Shown here: positions 8,241 through 17,932 of the stretch, in pieces
Layout: each line of letters begins with the position of its first letter
Numbering within the stretch: the first letter of the stretch is position 1
DNA from: Desulfoscipio sp. XC116
GTDB taxonomy: Bacteria > Bacillota > Desulfotomaculia > Desulfotomaculales > Desulfallaceae
Reading direction: 5' to 3'
Assembly: GCF_039851975.1 (NCBI RefSeq)
Contig: NZ_CP156660.1
Coordinates: 1,550,001 to 1,614,000 of the forward strand
Length of the DNA stretch: 64,000 bases
Position numbers and translations under genes: made by a program
Notes under the pieces: model-generated
What the model saw: only the letters and a program-made list of their open reading frames with translations
The model's database searches: none
Told to the model about the DNA's origin: nothing

Positions 8241-9935
8241 ATGCAGAGAGTAACTATTATTGGCATCGGCGATGATGGAGAATCAGTTTATAGTTTATTG
8301 AAAAATATTGAGGATGTAAAAATTGTATGCTTGTTTAGAACAGACACTGAGAATACGGCGAGTGAGTTTTGGGTTAATGAAAAAATGAAAATCTATGACA
8401 TAAAAAGACTTCCGGATATACAAGATTTAGATGTAATTATAAATACAGTAACGAACGATGATGTGAATGAAATTATTAAAAAAATAAACAGACCGGCTTC
8501 GGTCATAGAAACCAGTGCGGTTAGTTTGATGTTGCGTTTATTTAGGGAAAAAAAAGAATTGCTGCATATAAAAATGATCCAGGGCGAGTTATCAACTATA
8601 TTGAATTCTGTTCAAGAAGCCGTTGAGGTGGCGGATAAAAACGGGATAATTAAGTACGTAAACCCGGCTTTTACCCGTGTTACAGGTATACCTGCAGATA
8701 AAAGGATAGGTCGTAATGTTTTTGAAATATCGCCGGACGGTGCGCTGGCCATGGCGCTTAAGACCGGGAAAAATGTATTCGGCCACCCCACTCAAGTAGG
8801 AGGAAGCAATGCCGAAGTCGTGAGCAATGCGTCTCCCATTATTGTAGATGGTAATTTAGAAGGATCGGTGGTGGTTTTTCAACATTTCACCGATGTAATG
8901 AAAATAATGGATGAATTGCGCCAGCGTACCACCATGATAGAGAATCTTTATGACAAATTAGGTCAGGTTACCACATGCAAATACAGTTTTGCCGATATTT
9001 TAGGCACCAGCCCTGATTTAAAAAGAAGTATTCAGGTGGCTGAAAGAGCGGCCCGCAGTAATTCAACGGTATTGTTGCTGGGGGAAAGCGGCACGGGCAA
9101 GGAGTTGTTTGCCCATGCTATTCACCATGCCAGCTCCAGGCGGGAAAAACCATTTATTAAGGTAAACTGTGCCGCTATTCCGGAGAACCTCTTGGAAAGC
9201 GAATTCTTTGGGTATGCCAAGGGTGCTTTTACAGGAGCAAACAAATCTAAAATTGGCAAGTTTGAGTTGGCCAATGGAGGAACAATTTTTTTGGACGAAA
9301 TTGGTGATATGAACTTAATTTTGCAGGGAAAACTGCTGCGTGTTTTGCAAGAAATGGAGTTTGAAAGAGTTGGCGGCAACCAAACCATACGTGTTGATGT
9401 ACGGGTGATTGCAGCTACCAACAGAAATCTCAGGGAACTGATCAGGTCGGGAAAATTTAGGGAAGACCTTTATTATAGACTTAACGTTGTTGAAATAACC
9501 ATACCTCCTTTGCGGGTGCGCAAAGAAGATTTATCGTCTTTGGTTAATCATTTAATTATTAAGTTGAATCGTAAACTGGGTAAGAAGGTTAAGGGCCTTT
9601 CTCAAGATGCGGAGGAAGTGTTATACAGTTATGATTGGCCGGGCAATGTGCGTGAATTAGAAAATGTAGTGGAAAGAGTAATGGTAACTGTTGATGAAGA
9701 AGTTTTAACCAAGAAAAATTTTATTCAATATGTCAGCCAGTTTAAGACCGCGCCCGAAAGAGAAGTAGAGTTGCTGCCTATTGATCAGATGGAACAGATA
9801 CTAATTAAAAAAGCTTTGACTAAGTATGGCAGCACAGTTGAGGGTAAACGCAGGGCGGCTCAGGCATTAAATATATCCTTGGCTACTTTGTATAATAAGT
9901 TAAAGAGGGCAAAATTTGAAAATTCGAACACTTAG
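8241..9935 (+). CDS. Sigma-54-dependent activator with Rossmann-like and PAS domains
   Basis: This 564-residue enhancer-binding protein has four parts. Residues about 1-105 look like a Rossmann domain beginning [12 protein letters not shown] (a GxGxxGxS dinucleotide-type loop). Residues about 112-225 form a PAS domain ([16 protein letters not shown]). The AAA+ domain carries Walker A GESGTGKE, the sigma-54-contacting GAFTGA loop and Walker [12 protein letters not shown]. The C-terminus is a Fis-type helix-turn-helix ([19 protein letters not shown]). It sits 190 bp before a -24/-12 promoter that heads the methylmalonyl-CoA operon, so it is the likely activator of that operon. The nucleotide-like N-terminus suggests redox or CoA sensing, which is inference. 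Confidence 0.93.
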   Translation: MQRVTIIGIGDDGESVYSLLKNIEDVKIVCLFRTDTENTASEFWVNEKMKIYDIKRLPDIQDLDVIINTVTNDDVNEIIKKINRPASVIETSAVSLMLRLFREKKELLHIKMIQGELSTILNSVQEAVEVADKNGIIKYVNPAFTRVTGIPADKRIGRNVFEISPDGALAMALKTGKNVFGHPTQVGGSNAEVVSNASPIIVDGNLEGSVVVFQHFTDVMKIMDELRQRTTMIENLYDKLGQVTTCKYSFADILGTSPDLKRSIQVAERAARSNSTVLLLGESGTGKELFAHAIHHASSRREKPFIKVNCAAIPENLLESEFFGYAKGAFTGANKSKIGKFELANGGTIFLDEIGDMNLILQGKLLRVLQEMEFERVGGNQTIRVDVRVIAATNRNLRELIRSGKFREDLYYRLNVVEITIPPLRVRKEDLSSLVNHLIIKLNRKLGKKVKGLSQDAEEVLYSYDWPGNVRELENVVERVMVTVDEEVLTKKNFIQYVSQFKTAPEREVELLPIDQMEQILIKKALTKYGSTVEGKRRAAQALNISLATLYNKLKRAKFENSNT

Positions 9936-10093
9936 AATAAAGTTAAAAAAATTAGATTTTAAATATATATAGTATAATCAAGCATTGTAACGAATCCCTT
10001 TCTAAAATATAAAATTCTATTAAGTAATTTGATGGAATTGTATTTTTTAAAAACAAAATATGTTAGAATTTTATTAGTTAGCCCTGCTGGTAG

Positions 10094-10193
10094 TGCCATT
10101 AATATTTATATTAGAATATTCTTTAATGGCATAAAAATTGCGTGTTTATTGTTAATATACGGTTTCTTAAACGAGGGAGGGGATTGCCATTAA
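10094..10193. repeat. Three copies of TGCCATTAA around the sigma-54 promoter
   Basis: TGCCATTAA occurs at 10094-10102 and 10185-10193, and in inverted form at 10123-10131 (TTAATGGCA). The first and inverted copies form a perfect 9-bp inverted repeat with a 20-bp spacer. The inverted copy overlaps the -24 element and the last copy overlaps the start region of the first gene. They could bind a regulator, perhaps as a repressor site because they sit on the promoter rather than upstream of it. Confidence 0.5.
10127..10142 (+). promoter_or_regulatory. Sigma-54 (-24/-12) promoter of the methylmalonyl-CoA operon
   Basis: TGGCAT-AAAAA-TTGCG matches the sigma-54 consensus TGGCAC-N5-TTGCW at nearly every position and keeps the invariant GG and GC with the required 10-bp spacing. 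It lies about 50 bp before the start of the fumarase gene and directly downstream of the gene for a GAFTGA-type activator. The stretch 9936-10126 is AT-rich and contains no gene; activator sites are expected there, but none is recognised with confidence. Confidence 0.85.
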
Positions 10194-11031
10194 ATCCATT
10201 AATACGGCCAACATATCGCAGGCTGTGGCCAAGCTTTGCAAGGATGCCAATTACTTTCTGGGACAGGATATGTTAGATGCTTTGCAAAAGGCATATGATC
10301 AAGAAATATCTCTGACCGGTAAAGAAATTATACAGCAAATTATCGATAATGCTGAGATAGCCAAGTCGGAGGAGGTCCCCATGTGCCAGGATACCGGCTT
10401 TGCAGTGATTTTTGTAGAGTTGGGGCAGGAAGTACATATTGAGGGAGGTTCTTTGGAGGACGCCATCAATGAGGGGGTGCGCAGGGGGTATACTGACGGT
10501 TATCTAAGAAAGTCAATTGTCGGACATCCACTGGAACGGGTTAACACTGGTGATAACACGCCCGCTGTGATTCATTTAAAATTGGTACCCGGTGATAAAT
10601 TAAAGATAACCTTGGCTCCCAAAGGCGGCGGCAGCGAAAATATGAGTGCCTTTAAAATGCTGAAGCCTGCTGAAGGAGTGGAAGGAGTTAAACAATTTGT
10701 TTTAGACACTGTTACGGCAGCAGGTCCAAATCCTTGCCCGCCAATAGTTGTTGGCGTTGGTATTGGCGGCACATTTGAAAAGTCAGCTCTGCTGTCCAAG
10801 GAGTCTTTGCTAAGATCGGTGGGTACGCCAAACCCCAGGCCGGAAATTGCTGAACTGGAAAGGGAATTGCTGGCTGCTGTCAATAATCTGGGGATTGGGC
10901 CGCAGGGTTTGGGTGGTCGTATCACAGCCGTGGCCGTGCATGTGGAGATTTATCCTGCTCATATTGCCAGTCTGCCCGTGGCGGTTAATTTAAATTGCCA
11001 TGCCAGCAGGCATAAAGAAGTAATTTTATAG
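10189..11031 (+). CDS. Fumarate hydratase class I, alpha (N-terminal) subunit
   Basis: This is the iron-sulfur fumarase large-domain subunit, which interconverts fumarate and malate. Seen are MCQDTGFAVIFVELGQ and GGGSENMSAFKMLKP, with cluster-ligand cysteines expected at VPMCQDTG, GPNPCPP and the C-terminal NLNCHASRH. Homologues usually begin about 12 residues before the first conventional start (GTG 10225). In this frame no ATG, GTG or TTG exists between the stop at 10168 and 10225, yet a strong ribosome site GAGGGAGGGG sits at 10173-10182. The ATT at 10189 has ideal spacing and gives 280 residues, the usual size. ATT is therefore proposed as the start codon; a sequencing error is the alternative. 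First gene of the operon. Confidence 0.85.
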   Translation: MKSINTANISQAVAKLCKDANYFLGQDMLDALQKAYDQEISLTGKEIIQQIIDNAEIAKSEEVPMCQDTGFAVIFVELGQEVHIEGGSLEDAINEGVRRGYTDGYLRKSIVGHPLERVNTGDNTPAVIHLKLVPGDKLKITLAPKGGGSENMSAFKMLKPAEGVEGVKQFVLDTVTAAGPNPCPPIVVGVGIGGTFEKSALLSKESLLRSVGTPNPRPEIAELERELLAAVNNLGIGPQGLGGRITAVAVHVEIYPAHIASLPVAVNLNCHASRHKEVIL

Positions 11032-11049
11032 GACAGTGGGGTGAATAAT

Positions 11050-11610
11050 ATGGCAATGACTAAAATCAAACTGACTACACCCGTTACCGATGATGTTTTG
11101 GAAAAACTGCGCATCGGGCAAAAGGTACTTTTGAATGGCGTTTTGTATACAGGACGGGATGCAGCGCATAAAAAACTGGTGGAACTACTGGATAAAGGGC
11201 AGGAACTGCCAATCAATTTAAAAGGGCAGGTTATTTACTATGTAGGTCCTTCTCCCGCCAAGCCCGGCCAGGTTATAGGATCGGCCGGACCCACTACCAG
11301 CGGCAGAATGGATGTATACGCTCCTAAACTAATCGCGCTGGGCCTAAAAGGCATGGTGGGCAAGGGTAAGAGATCACCCGATGTTATTAAGGCTATAAAA
11401 CAATATAAATCGGTATATTTTGCCGCTGTGGGTGGAGCCGCTGCCCTGATCAGCAGGAGTATTAAGAAATGTGAGGTAGTGGCCTACCCGGAACTGGGAC
11501 CGGAAGCCATACATCGTTTGGAAGTTGAAGATTTTCCGGTAATTGTAGTTAACGATACCCTGGGCGGGGATTTATACGAAGAAGGTACTAAAATATACGC
11601 GACCAGGTAA
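11050..11610 (+). CDS. Fumarate hydratase class I, beta (C-terminal) subunit
   Basis: Partner of the preceding subunit; in many anaerobes the class I fumarase is split into these two chains. The sequence shows the beta-domain signatures LTTPVTDDVLEKLRIGQKVL, GRDAAHKKL, VGPSPAKPGQVIGSAGPTTS and GRMD, then MVGKGKRS and FAAVGGAAALIS, and ends in the VVNDTLGGDLY segment. ATG 11050 has GTGGGGTG just upstream and is preferred; GTG 11041 would add three residues. About 186 residues is the normal length. The gap from the alpha subunit gene is only 18 bp. It would hydrate fumarate to malate in propionate oxidation. Confidence 0.93.
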   Translation: MAMTKIKLTTPVTDDVLEKLRIGQKVLLNGVLYTGRDAAHKKLVELLDKGQELPINLKGQVIYYVGPSPAKPGQVIGSAGPTTSGRMDVYAPKLIALGLKGMVGKGKRSPDVIKAIKQYKSVYFAAVGGAAALISRSIKKCEVVAYPELGPEAIHRLEVEDFPVIVVNDTLGGDLYEEGTKIYATR

Positions 11611-11633
11611 TAAATTAAAAGGGAGGATCAGTT

Positions 11634-12746
11634 GTGAAACTATTTGAGTACATGGGCAAGGATCTTTTTTCATCCTTTGGTATTAAGGTGCCCCGTGGCA
11701 GGATGGTGACTGACCCGCAAGAGGCAGCTAAAGCGGCCCAGGAAATTAACGGTACAGTGGTGGTGAAATCCCAAATTTTGGCCGGTAAACGAGGCAAGGG
11801 TGGTGGCATCAAGTTTGCCGACAGTCCCGATGAGGCCGGTGAAGCCGCATCGCAGGTATTATCTATGGTTTTAAACGGTCATAAAGTGGAAAGGGTTTTG
11901 GTAGAGGAAAAAATTAAAATTGATAAAGAGTTATACTTGGCTATTACAGTCGATGGTTCAGCCAAAAAACCCGTGATCATTGCTTCTGCTCAGGGGGGCA
12001 TGGATATTGAGGAAGTGCCGGATGAGCATATTGTAAAACAGCATATTGATATTACCATGGGTGTGTACCCATTTTTATGCCGGGAAATCGCCAGGCGGCT
12101 GGGCCTTACCGGGCAGGTCGTCAAGGATTTTAATCGTTTGCTGCCCCTTCTGTATAAGCTATTCCGTGAAAAGGATGCCGAATTGGTAGAAATCAATCCG
12201 CTGGTAATCAGTGGAGATACGTTGATTGCCGCGGATGCCAAAGTAACCATAGATGATGATGCTTTGTTCCGGCAAAAAGATGTCCCCTACGTGGAGGATC
12301 GTACGAATATTGAAAAGCAAGCCCATGATCTGGGGCTTGCATTTGTGGAGCTGGGCGGCAATATTGCTGTTATGGCCAATGGAGCGGGGATGTCTATGGG
12401 CAGTTTGGATACACTATCCCACTATGGCGGCAAGCCGGCTAATTTCTTAGATGCCGGCGGCGGTACCGGTGTTGATGGTACTGCAAAAGCCATTGAACTG
12501 TTGCTGCAAACCAACCCCAGGGTTATCTTTATTAATATTTTTGGTGGTATTACCCGCTGCGACGATGTGGCCAATGCGCTTATTCAGGTTAAGAAGGTCA
12601 GAGAAATCCCGGTTCCGGTGGTAATCCGATTAGTTGGCACCAATGAGGAAGAAGGAGTCAGGATAATTAAGGAAAACGGCATGGAAGCTTACAAGGTGAT
12701 GCAAGAAGCAGCAGCCAAGGCCGTGGAGATAGCAAACGCCAATTAA
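11634..12746 (+). CDS. sucC: Succinyl-CoA synthetase, beta subunit
   Basis: The beta chain carries the ATP-grasp and the succinate-binding domains of succinate-CoA ligase, which interconverts succinyl-CoA plus NDP and phosphate with succinate, CoA and NTP. The N-terminal MKLFEYMGKDLFSSFGIKVP is typical. The grasp motifs VVVKSQILAGKRGKGGGIK, LVEINPLVIS and AADAK follow, then the C-terminal GGGTGVDGTAKAIELLLQ and INIFGGITRCDDVA. At 370 residues it is slightly short for the family. GTG 11634 has GGGAGG at 11621-11626. ADP or GDP preference cannot be told. In propionate degradation this step conserves energy by substrate-level phosphorylation. Confidence 0.95.
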   Translation: MKLFEYMGKDLFSSFGIKVPRGRMVTDPQEAAKAAQEINGTVVVKSQILAGKRGKGGGIKFADSPDEAGEAASQVLSMVLNGHKVERVLVEEKIKIDKELYLAITVDGSAKKPVIIASAQGGMDIEEVPDEHIVKQHIDITMGVYPFLCREIARRLGLTGQVVKDFNRLLPLLYKLFREKDAELVEINPLVISGDTLIAADAKVTIDDDALFRQKDVPYVEDRTNIEKQAHDLGLAFVELGGNIAVMANGAGMSMGSLDTLSHYGGKPANFLDAGGGTGVDGTAKAIELLLQTNPRVIFINIFGGITRCDDVANALIQVKKVREIPVPVVIRLVGTNEEEGVRIIKENGMEAYKVMQEAAAKAVEIANAN

Positions 12747-12773
12747 CGTGCATGGTAAAGGAGTGTTTATATA

Positions 12774-13640
12774 GTGGCCATTATTATTAATGAAAAGACC
12801 AATGTTATTGTGCAAGGGATTACGGGTAACCAGGGCAGATTCCATGCTCGCCAAATGATTGCCTATGGCACAAAAGTCGTTGGCGGGGTTTCTCCCGGTA
12901 AAGGCGGGCAAGAAGTGGAAGGCGTGCCGGTGTACGATACTGTTAATGCCGCCTGTGAAGAACAGCAGGTAGATGCCTCTGTATTATTTATACCTGCACC
13001 CTTTGCCAAAGATGCGGCATTTGAGGCGATTACAGCCGGCATTAAAGTGCTGGTTATTGTTACCGAGCATATTCCTGTCCATGATGAAATGGAAATTGTT
13101 GAATTCGCACGTCGTAAAGGAACTACTGTGGTGGGTCCCAATACTTTCGGTATCGTATCCTCGGGAAAATGTAAAATAGGCATTCCTCCCAACCAGTTCT
13201 TTGTGGAAGGACCCATTGGTGTGGTAGCCCGCAGTGGGACCTTGACCTATGAAATTGTCGGTAATCTTACAGCTAACGGTTTTGGCCAGTCAACGGTAGT
13301 TGGACTGGGTGGTGACCGGGTGGTAGGATTATCCTTTGTGAGTGTTCTGGAAAAATTCGAAAAGGACCCCAAAACAAAGGCAGTGGTACTGGTAGGCGAA
13401 ATTGGCGGCAATGCTGAAGAGGAAGCGTCATTGTATATCAAAAAAATGACCAAGCCCGTGGTGGCATATATTGCCGGGAAGAGCGCTCCGCCAGGAAAAC
13501 GTATGGGGCATGCCGGCGCCATTATTGAAAGAGGCAAGGGAACGTTTAACGGTAAAGTGGAAGCTTTGCAGGCCGCGGGCGCCAAAGTGGCGACCCTGCC
13601 CTTTGAAGTGCCCGATTTACTTCGTCAAGTATTAAAATAA
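12774..13640 (+). CDS. sucD: Succinyl-CoA synthetase, alpha subunit
   Basis: The alpha chain binds CoA in an N-terminal Rossmann fold ([20 protein letters not shown]) and carries the phosphorylated histidine in [17 protein letters not shown]. Other landmarks are [20 protein letters not shown] and [19 protein letters not shown]. Its 288 residues match the family. GTG 12774 follows AAAGGAG at 12758-12764. It forms the active dimer with the sucC product encoded 27 bp upstream. Confidence 0.95.
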   Translation: MAIIINEKTNVIVQGITGNQGRFHARQMIAYGTKVVGGVSPGKGGQEVEGVPVYDTVNAACEEQQVDASVLFIPAPFAKDAAFEAITAGIKVLVIVTEHIPVHDEMEIVEFARRKGTTVVGPNTFGIVSSGKCKIGIPPNQFFVEGPIGVVARSGTLTYEIVGNLTANGFGQSTVVGLGGDRVVGLSFVSVLEKFEKDPKTKAVVLVGEIGGNAEEEASLYIKKMTKPVVAYIAGKSAPPGKRMGHAGAIIERGKGTFNGKVEALQAAGAKVATLPFEVPDLLRQVLK

Positions 13641-13672
13641 TCCCCCGGTTGTCTGTAAAAGGAGGAGATAGT

Positions 13673-15334
13673 TTGTTTGACAGTGATGTATTGGAAAGCA
13701 TTAAGGAACAAGGACAAAAATATAACGAAAAATTAAAAAAATTAACTGCAAAACGTCCTGAGCGGCAGCCGAATTTTTCAACTGATTCGGGTATTGATAT
13801 TAATACCGTTTATACGCCTGAAGACATAGCCGGGCAATCCCCCAATAGCTTTCCCGGTGAATATCCCTACACCAGGGGAGTACAGCCTAACATGTACCGG
13901 GGCCGTCTTTGGACTATGCGTCAATACGCCGGATTTGGAACATCCGAGGAAACCAATAAGCGTTTCCGTTACCTGCTGGATCAGGGGCAGACCGGTCTAA
14001 GCGTTGCCTTCGACTTACCTACTCAAATCGGTTATGATTCGGACGACCAGCTCTCCATGGGAGAGGTAGGCAAAGTCGGGGTGGCTATTGACTCTCTTTT
14101 GGATATGGAAACACTTTTTGATCAAATTCCATTGGATAAAGTTAGCACTTCCATGACTATTAACTCTCCGGCTGCTATATTGCTGGCCATGTACATTGCA
14201 GTGGCGGAAAAACAGGGGGTAAAACAGGAACAGCTAAAGGGAACCATCCAAAACGATATACTTAAGGAATACGTGGCTAGGGGAACGTATATATTTCCGC
14301 CTGAACATTCTATGCGCCTGATAACTGATATATTTGCCTATTGCGCTAAAAACGTACCCAGTTGGAACACTATCAGTATTAGCGGTTACCATATTCGGGA
14401 GGCCGGTTCAACCGCTGTCCAGGAAGTAGCCTTTACCCTGGCGGACGGTATAGCTTATGTACAGGCCGCTATCGACGCCGGTCTGGATGTGGATGAATTT
14501 GCTCCACGGCTTAGTTTCTTCTTTAACGCGCATTTGAATTTCTTTGAGGAAGTTACTAAGTTCAGGGCGGCCCGTCGGCTTTGGGCCAAAATTATGAAAG
14601 AGCGTTTTGGTGCTAAAAATCCTAAATCAATGATGCTGCGTTTTCATACCCAAACTGCCGGCTGTACATTGACAGCTCAACAGCCTGATGTCAATATTAT
14701 GCGTGTAGCCTACCAGGCTTTAAGTGCTGTTCTGGGCGGAACCCAGTCCTTGCACACCAACTCCCGGGACGAGGCGCTGGCTCTGCCCAGCGACAGTTCC
14801 GTATTGATTGCCTTGAGAACCCAGCAGGTTATTGGTTATGAAATTGGCGCGGCGGATACTGTGGACCCACTGGGCGGTTCCTATTTTATAGAAAACTTAA
14901 CGAACCAAATAGAGCAAAAGGCCGGTGAATACATCAGCAAAATTGATGATCTGGGCGGGGCACCCAAAGCAATTGAATTTATGCAAAAAGAAATCCATAC
15001 CAGCGCTTATAAATATCAAAAAGATATTGAAAGCGGCGCCAAAGTGGTTATCGGGCTTAATAAGTTCCAGATGGAGGAAGGACGTCCTAAAGATCTGCTT
15101 AGGGTAGATCCTCTGGTTGGTCGGAGACAGGCGGATAAATTAGCGAAACTTCGGGCGGAACGAGATAACGAAAAGGTGCAAAAATTACTCAAGGATATTG
15201 AAGGCGTTGCCGGTACCGGCGAGAATTTAATGCCCTATTTTATAGAGGCCGTTAAAAACTACGCGACGTTGGGTGAAATTTGCGGTGTGTTAAGAGGCGT
15301 TTTTGGTGAATATCAGCAACAAATCGTGTTTTAG
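13673..15334 (+). CDS. Methylmalonyl-CoA mutase, large (substrate-binding) subunit
   Basis: This TIM-barrel subunit catalyses the B12-dependent rearrangement of R-methylmalonyl-CoA and succinyl-CoA. Signatures are [47 protein letters not shown]-like [15 protein letters not shown] and [18 protein letters not shown]. The protein lacks the cobalamin domain, which is encoded separately just downstream, as in archaeal and Pelotomaculum-type mutases. TTG 13673 has AAGGAGGAG at 13659-13667 and gives 553 residues. An in-frame TTG at 13649 would place that ribosome site inside the gene and is rejected. The GTPase MeaB that protects mutases is at 54379-55623. Confidence 0.95.
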   Translation: MFDSDVLESIKEQGQKYNEKLKKLTAKRPERQPNFSTDSGIDINTVYTPEDIAGQSPNSFPGEYPYTRGVQPNMYRGRLWTMRQYAGFGTSEETNKRFRYLLDQGQTGLSVAFDLPTQIGYDSDDQLSMGEVGKVGVAIDSLLDMETLFDQIPLDKVSTSMTINSPAAILLAMYIAVAEKQGVKQEQLKGTIQNDILKEYVARGTYIFPPEHSMRLITDIFAYCAKNVPSWNTISISGYHIREAGSTAVQEVAFTLADGIAYVQAAIDAGLDVDEFAPRLSFFFNAHLNFFEEVTKFRAARRLWAKIMKERFGAKNPKSMMLRFHTQTAGCTLTAQQPDVNIMRVAYQALSAVLGGTQSLHTNSRDEALALPSDSSVLIALRTQQVIGYEIGAADTVDPLGGSYFIENLTNQIEQKAGEYISKIDDLGGAPKAIEFMQKEIHTSAYKYQKDIESGAKVVIGLNKFQMEEGRPKDLLRVDPLVGRRQADKLAKLRAERDNEKVQKLLKDIEGVAGTGENLMPYFIEAVKNYATLGEICGVLRGVFGEYQQQIVF

Positions 15335-15352
15335 CGAGGAGGAGTGCGTGGG

Positions 15353-15754
15353 ATGAGTGGAAAACCGATCAGGGTACTGGTAGCCAAACCAGGTTTGGAC
15401 GGACATGACAGGGGGGCTAAGGTAATTGCCCAGGCCCTTAGAGACGCTGGTATGGAAGTTATATATACAGGTTTGCGTCAGACACCGGACCAGATAATTG
15501 GTGCGGCACTGCAGGAAGACGTGGCTGTTGTTGCACTAAGTTGTCTGTCCGGTGCCCATATGCACCTGTTCCCCGCTGTAGTGGAAGGGTTGCGCAAACA
15601 AAATGCCGGCGATATCCTGGTGCTGGGCGGCGGCATTATTCCGGATGAAGATATCCCTGAATTAAAGAATAAAGGAATATCGGAAATATTTACACCGGGG
15701 ACCAGTACGCAAACGATTATCGATTATATTGAAGGCAAGGTTGCCAATTCTTAA
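15353..15754 (+). CDS. Methylmalonyl-CoA mutase, cobalamin-binding subunit
   Basis: This is the small chain of the split mutase. Residues near the start, [18 protein letters not shown], contain the DxHxxG motif whose histidine ligates cobalt. The rest is the flavodoxin-like B12 fold with [18 protein letters not shown] and the [13 protein letters not shown] nucleotide-loop segment. ATG 15353 is preferred over GTG 15344 because GAGGAGGAG at 15336-15344 is then correctly spaced. About 133 residues is normal. It lies 18 bp after the large subunit gene. Confidence 0.95.
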   Translation: MSGKPIRVLVAKPGLDGHDRGAKVIAQALRDAGMEVIYTGLRQTPDQIIGAALQEDVAVVALSCLSGAHMHLFPAVVEGLRKQNAGDILVLGGGIIPDEDIPELKNKGISEIFTPGTSTQTIIDYIEGKVANS

Positions 15755-15836
15755 ATAGGGTTAATATATAGTAAGCGAATAAAATTAATCTTTTGTTTTA
15801 ATAGTGTGCAGCTGATGATAAAGAGGAGGCTATGCT

Positions 15837-16238
15837 GTGGTAAAAAAGGTAGATCATATAGGTATTGCTGTTAAAAATTTAGCGGCGGCCAAGGATTTTT
15901 ATGAGAAAGTTTTAGGCTTAAAAGTTACCGAAGAGGAAGTAGTGGAGGATCAAAAGGTAAAGGTGGCCTTTATCCCCACCGGCGACAGTGAAGTGGAGCT
16001 GCTTGAAAGTACCACTCCGGATGGTCCTATAGCACGCTATATTGAAAAAAACGGAGAGGGTATTCAGCACATTGCTTTTAGGGTGGATAATCTGGAAGAA
16101 AAACTGGCCCAGCTTAAAGCGGCGGGTGTTAGATTAATTGATGACAAACCCAGGCGGGGAGCCGGTGGGGCTAAAATTGCCTTTTTGCATCCCAAGGCAA
16201 CTTGTGGAACACTGGTTGAATTGTGTGAACGCGATTAG
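15837..16238 (+). CDS. mce: Methylmalonyl-CoA epimerase
   Basis: It interconverts the S and R forms of methylmalonyl-CoA, linking the carboxyltransferase (S form) to the mutase (R form). This small VOC-fold metalloenzyme begins [20 protein letters not shown], with a metal-ligand His in VDHIGIAV. Further ligands and catalytic acids are expected in [15 protein letters not shown] and the terminal LVELCE. Its 133 residues fit the family. GTG 15837 follows AGAGGAGG. The 82-bp gap from the mutase gene is the longest so far in the operon, with no evident terminator. Confidence 0.94.
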   Translation: MVKKVDHIGIAVKNLAAAKDFYEKVLGLKVTEEEVVEDQKVKVAFIPTGDSEVELLESTTPDGPIARYIEKNGEGIQHIAFRVDNLEEKLAQLKAAGVRLIDDKPRRGAGGAKIAFLHPKATCGTLVELCERD

Positions 16239-16256
16239 AGGGGGTTTTGCAAAGTA

Positions 16257-17780
16257 ATGAGTATGCAGGAAAAGCTGGAACAACTGCAGGCACTGAGAGA
16301 GAAAGTACAGTCCGGCGGCGGCGAAAAAAGAATTGCCAAACAGCATGCGGCGGGCAAAAAAACAGCCCGGGAGAGAGTAGACTATATATTTGATTCGGGT
16401 ACCTTTAAAGAAATAGATGTATTTGCCGGGGATCCCGATAAAAATCCCGGTGAAGGCGTGGTTACCGGATATGGGCTGGTCAACGGGCGCAAAGTATACA
16501 TTTATGCTCAAGACTTCACCGTTACCGGCGGATCACTGGGTAAAATACACGCTCAAAAGATTTGCAAAGTGTTGGATCTAGCTATGCGTACGGGGGCCCC
16601 GGTGATCGGGTTGAACGATTCCGGCGGGGCGAGGATCCAGGAGGGCGTAGATGCGTTAAACGGTTATGGGGAAATATTTTTCCGTAATACCGTGGCCTCG
16701 GGAGTTATTCCGCAATTATCCGTGATTATGGGGCCGTGTGCGGGGGGCGCCGTCTATTCTCCCGCGTTAATGGACTTTATATTTATGGTTAATGGCACTT
16801 CTCAAATGTTCATTACCGGACCGCAGGTGATCAAGGCCGTCACCGGTGAAGAAGTTTCCATGGAACAGCTGGGCGGTGCTTTGACCCATAACCAAACCAG
16901 TGGTGTGGCTCATTTTATGGGTGAAGATGAAGAACACTGTTTGGATATGGTAAAACAGCTGTTGAGCTATTTGCCTTCCAATAATCTGGAAGAGACTCCT
17001 TGCTATGAAGTCAAAGAACCTGCAGTTGACCGCGAGGAGCTGTTAAATATCGTACCTGATCAGCCCAATATGCCTTACGACGTAAAGAAGATTATCACTG
17101 CGGTAGTCGATGGCGGTGAATTCCTTGAAGTATTGCCGCTATATGCTAAGAATGGGGTTATTGGTTTTGCTAGAGTCAACGGTCGATCAGTGGGTATTGT
17201 AGCTAACCAGCCGGACTTTTTAGCCGGGTGTTTGGATATCAATGTATCGGATAAAATAAGCCGTTTTGTACGTTTCTGTGACGCTTTTAACATTCCCTTG
17301 GTTACTTTTATGGATGTGCCCGGATTTTTGCCCGGTACGGCTCAGGAATTTGGCGGTATTATAAGGCACGGTGCCAAGATGTTATACGCTTATTCGGAAG
17401 CCACGGTACCCAAAATTACCGTTATTCTGCGCAAGGGCTATGGTGGCGCTTATCTGGCTATGTGCAGCAGCTCATTGCGGGCGGATACGGTTTATGCCTG
17501 GCCCACTGCAGAAATTGCGGTTATGGGCCCCGAGGGCGCTGTTAATATTATTAACCGTAATGAAATTGCCGCTGCTGAAAATCCTATGGAAGAAAGAAAA
17601 CGCCTGGTGCAGGAATACCGGGATAATTTTGCCAATCCCTATGTGGCCAGCACCCGGGGTTTTGTGGATGATGTTATTGACCCGCGGGATACGAGGGCCA
17701 AGATTATTGACGCCCTGGGTGTGCTGAATAGCAAACGGGAAAGCCGGCCTCGTAAAAAACATGGCAATTTACCTGTTTAG
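16257..17780 (+). CDS. Methylmalonyl-CoA carboxyltransferase 12S-type / decarboxylase alpha subunit
   Basis: The 507-residue crotonase-fold carboxyltransferase moves CO2 between biotin and propionyl-CoA/methylmalonyl-CoA. Two acyl-CoA/carboxybiotin half-domains are visible. The first has [20 protein letters not shown] and [16 protein letters not shown]; the second has [20 protein letters not shown] and [15 protein letters not shown]. The presence of a separate 5S-type pyruvate carboxyltransferase (19632-21029) and biotin carrier nearby points to a transcarboxylase (propionyl-CoA plus oxaloacetate with methylmalonyl-CoA plus pyruvate). A sodium-pumping decarboxylase is less likely because no membrane beta subunit is present here. 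ATG 16257 follows a GAGGGGG site. Confidence 0.94.
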   Translation: MSMQEKLEQLQALREKVQSGGGEKRIAKQHAAGKKTARERVDYIFDSGTFKEIDVFAGDPDKNPGEGVVTGYGLVNGRKVYIYAQDFTVTGGSLGKIHAQKICKVLDLAMRTGAPVIGLNDSGGARIQEGVDALNGYGEIFFRNTVASGVIPQLSVIMGPCAGGAVYSPALMDFIFMVNGTSQMFITGPQVIKAVTGEEVSMEQLGGALTHNQTSGVAHFMGEDEEHCLDMVKQLLSYLPSNNLEETPCYEVKEPAVDREELLNIVPDQPNMPYDVKKIITAVVDGGEFLEVLPLYAKNGVIGFARVNGRSVGIVANQPDFLAGCLDINVSDKISRFVRFCDAFNIPLVTFMDVPGFLPGTAQEFGGIIRHGAKMLYAYSEATVPKITVILRKGYGGAYLAMCSSSLRADTVYAWPTAEIAVMGPEGAVNIINRNEIAAAENPMEERKRLVQEYRDNFANPYVASTRGFVDDVIDPRDTRAKIIDALGVLNSKRESRPRKKHGNLPV

Positions 17781-17786
17781 AGAAAA

Positions 17787-17882
17787 GGGGACATACCTTC
17801 TTTGAAGGTATGTCCCCGATATGGAACGGGGACACGCTTTTTTTAGAGGTGTGTCCCTAATTAAGGAAGGGGACACGCCTCT
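17787..17882. repeat. REP-like GGGGACA palindrome cluster within the operon
   Basis: The gap after the 12S-type gene contains three GGGGACA units. The first forms a long hairpin: GGGGACATACCTT at 17787-17799 with AAGGTATGTCCCC at 17805-17817. A second unit starts at 17828 (GGGGACACGC). AGAGGTGTGTCCC at 17845-17857 pairs, with one wobble, with GGGGACACGCCTCT at about 17869-17882. Such GGGGACA/TGTCCCC palindromes resemble REP elements spread by REP-associated tyrosine transposases. They may stop exonucleases or attenuate downstream expression; both roles are inference. Confidence 0.65.
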
Positions 17883-17932
17883 TTTCGGATCTACGCTCAC
17901 AATGTAGGCTGGTTCAAGGGAGGGATTAGACA

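Noticed and set aside
10225-11031. GTG 10225 as the fumarase alpha start
   Set aside because: It has no ribosome site and would cut a conserved N-terminal helix, while a strong ribosome site lies 43 bp upstream. Kept only as the fallback if ATT is not used.
17787-17882. CRISPR array
   Set aside because: The repeats are palindromic, only three, unequal in spacing, and there are no cas genes in the window.
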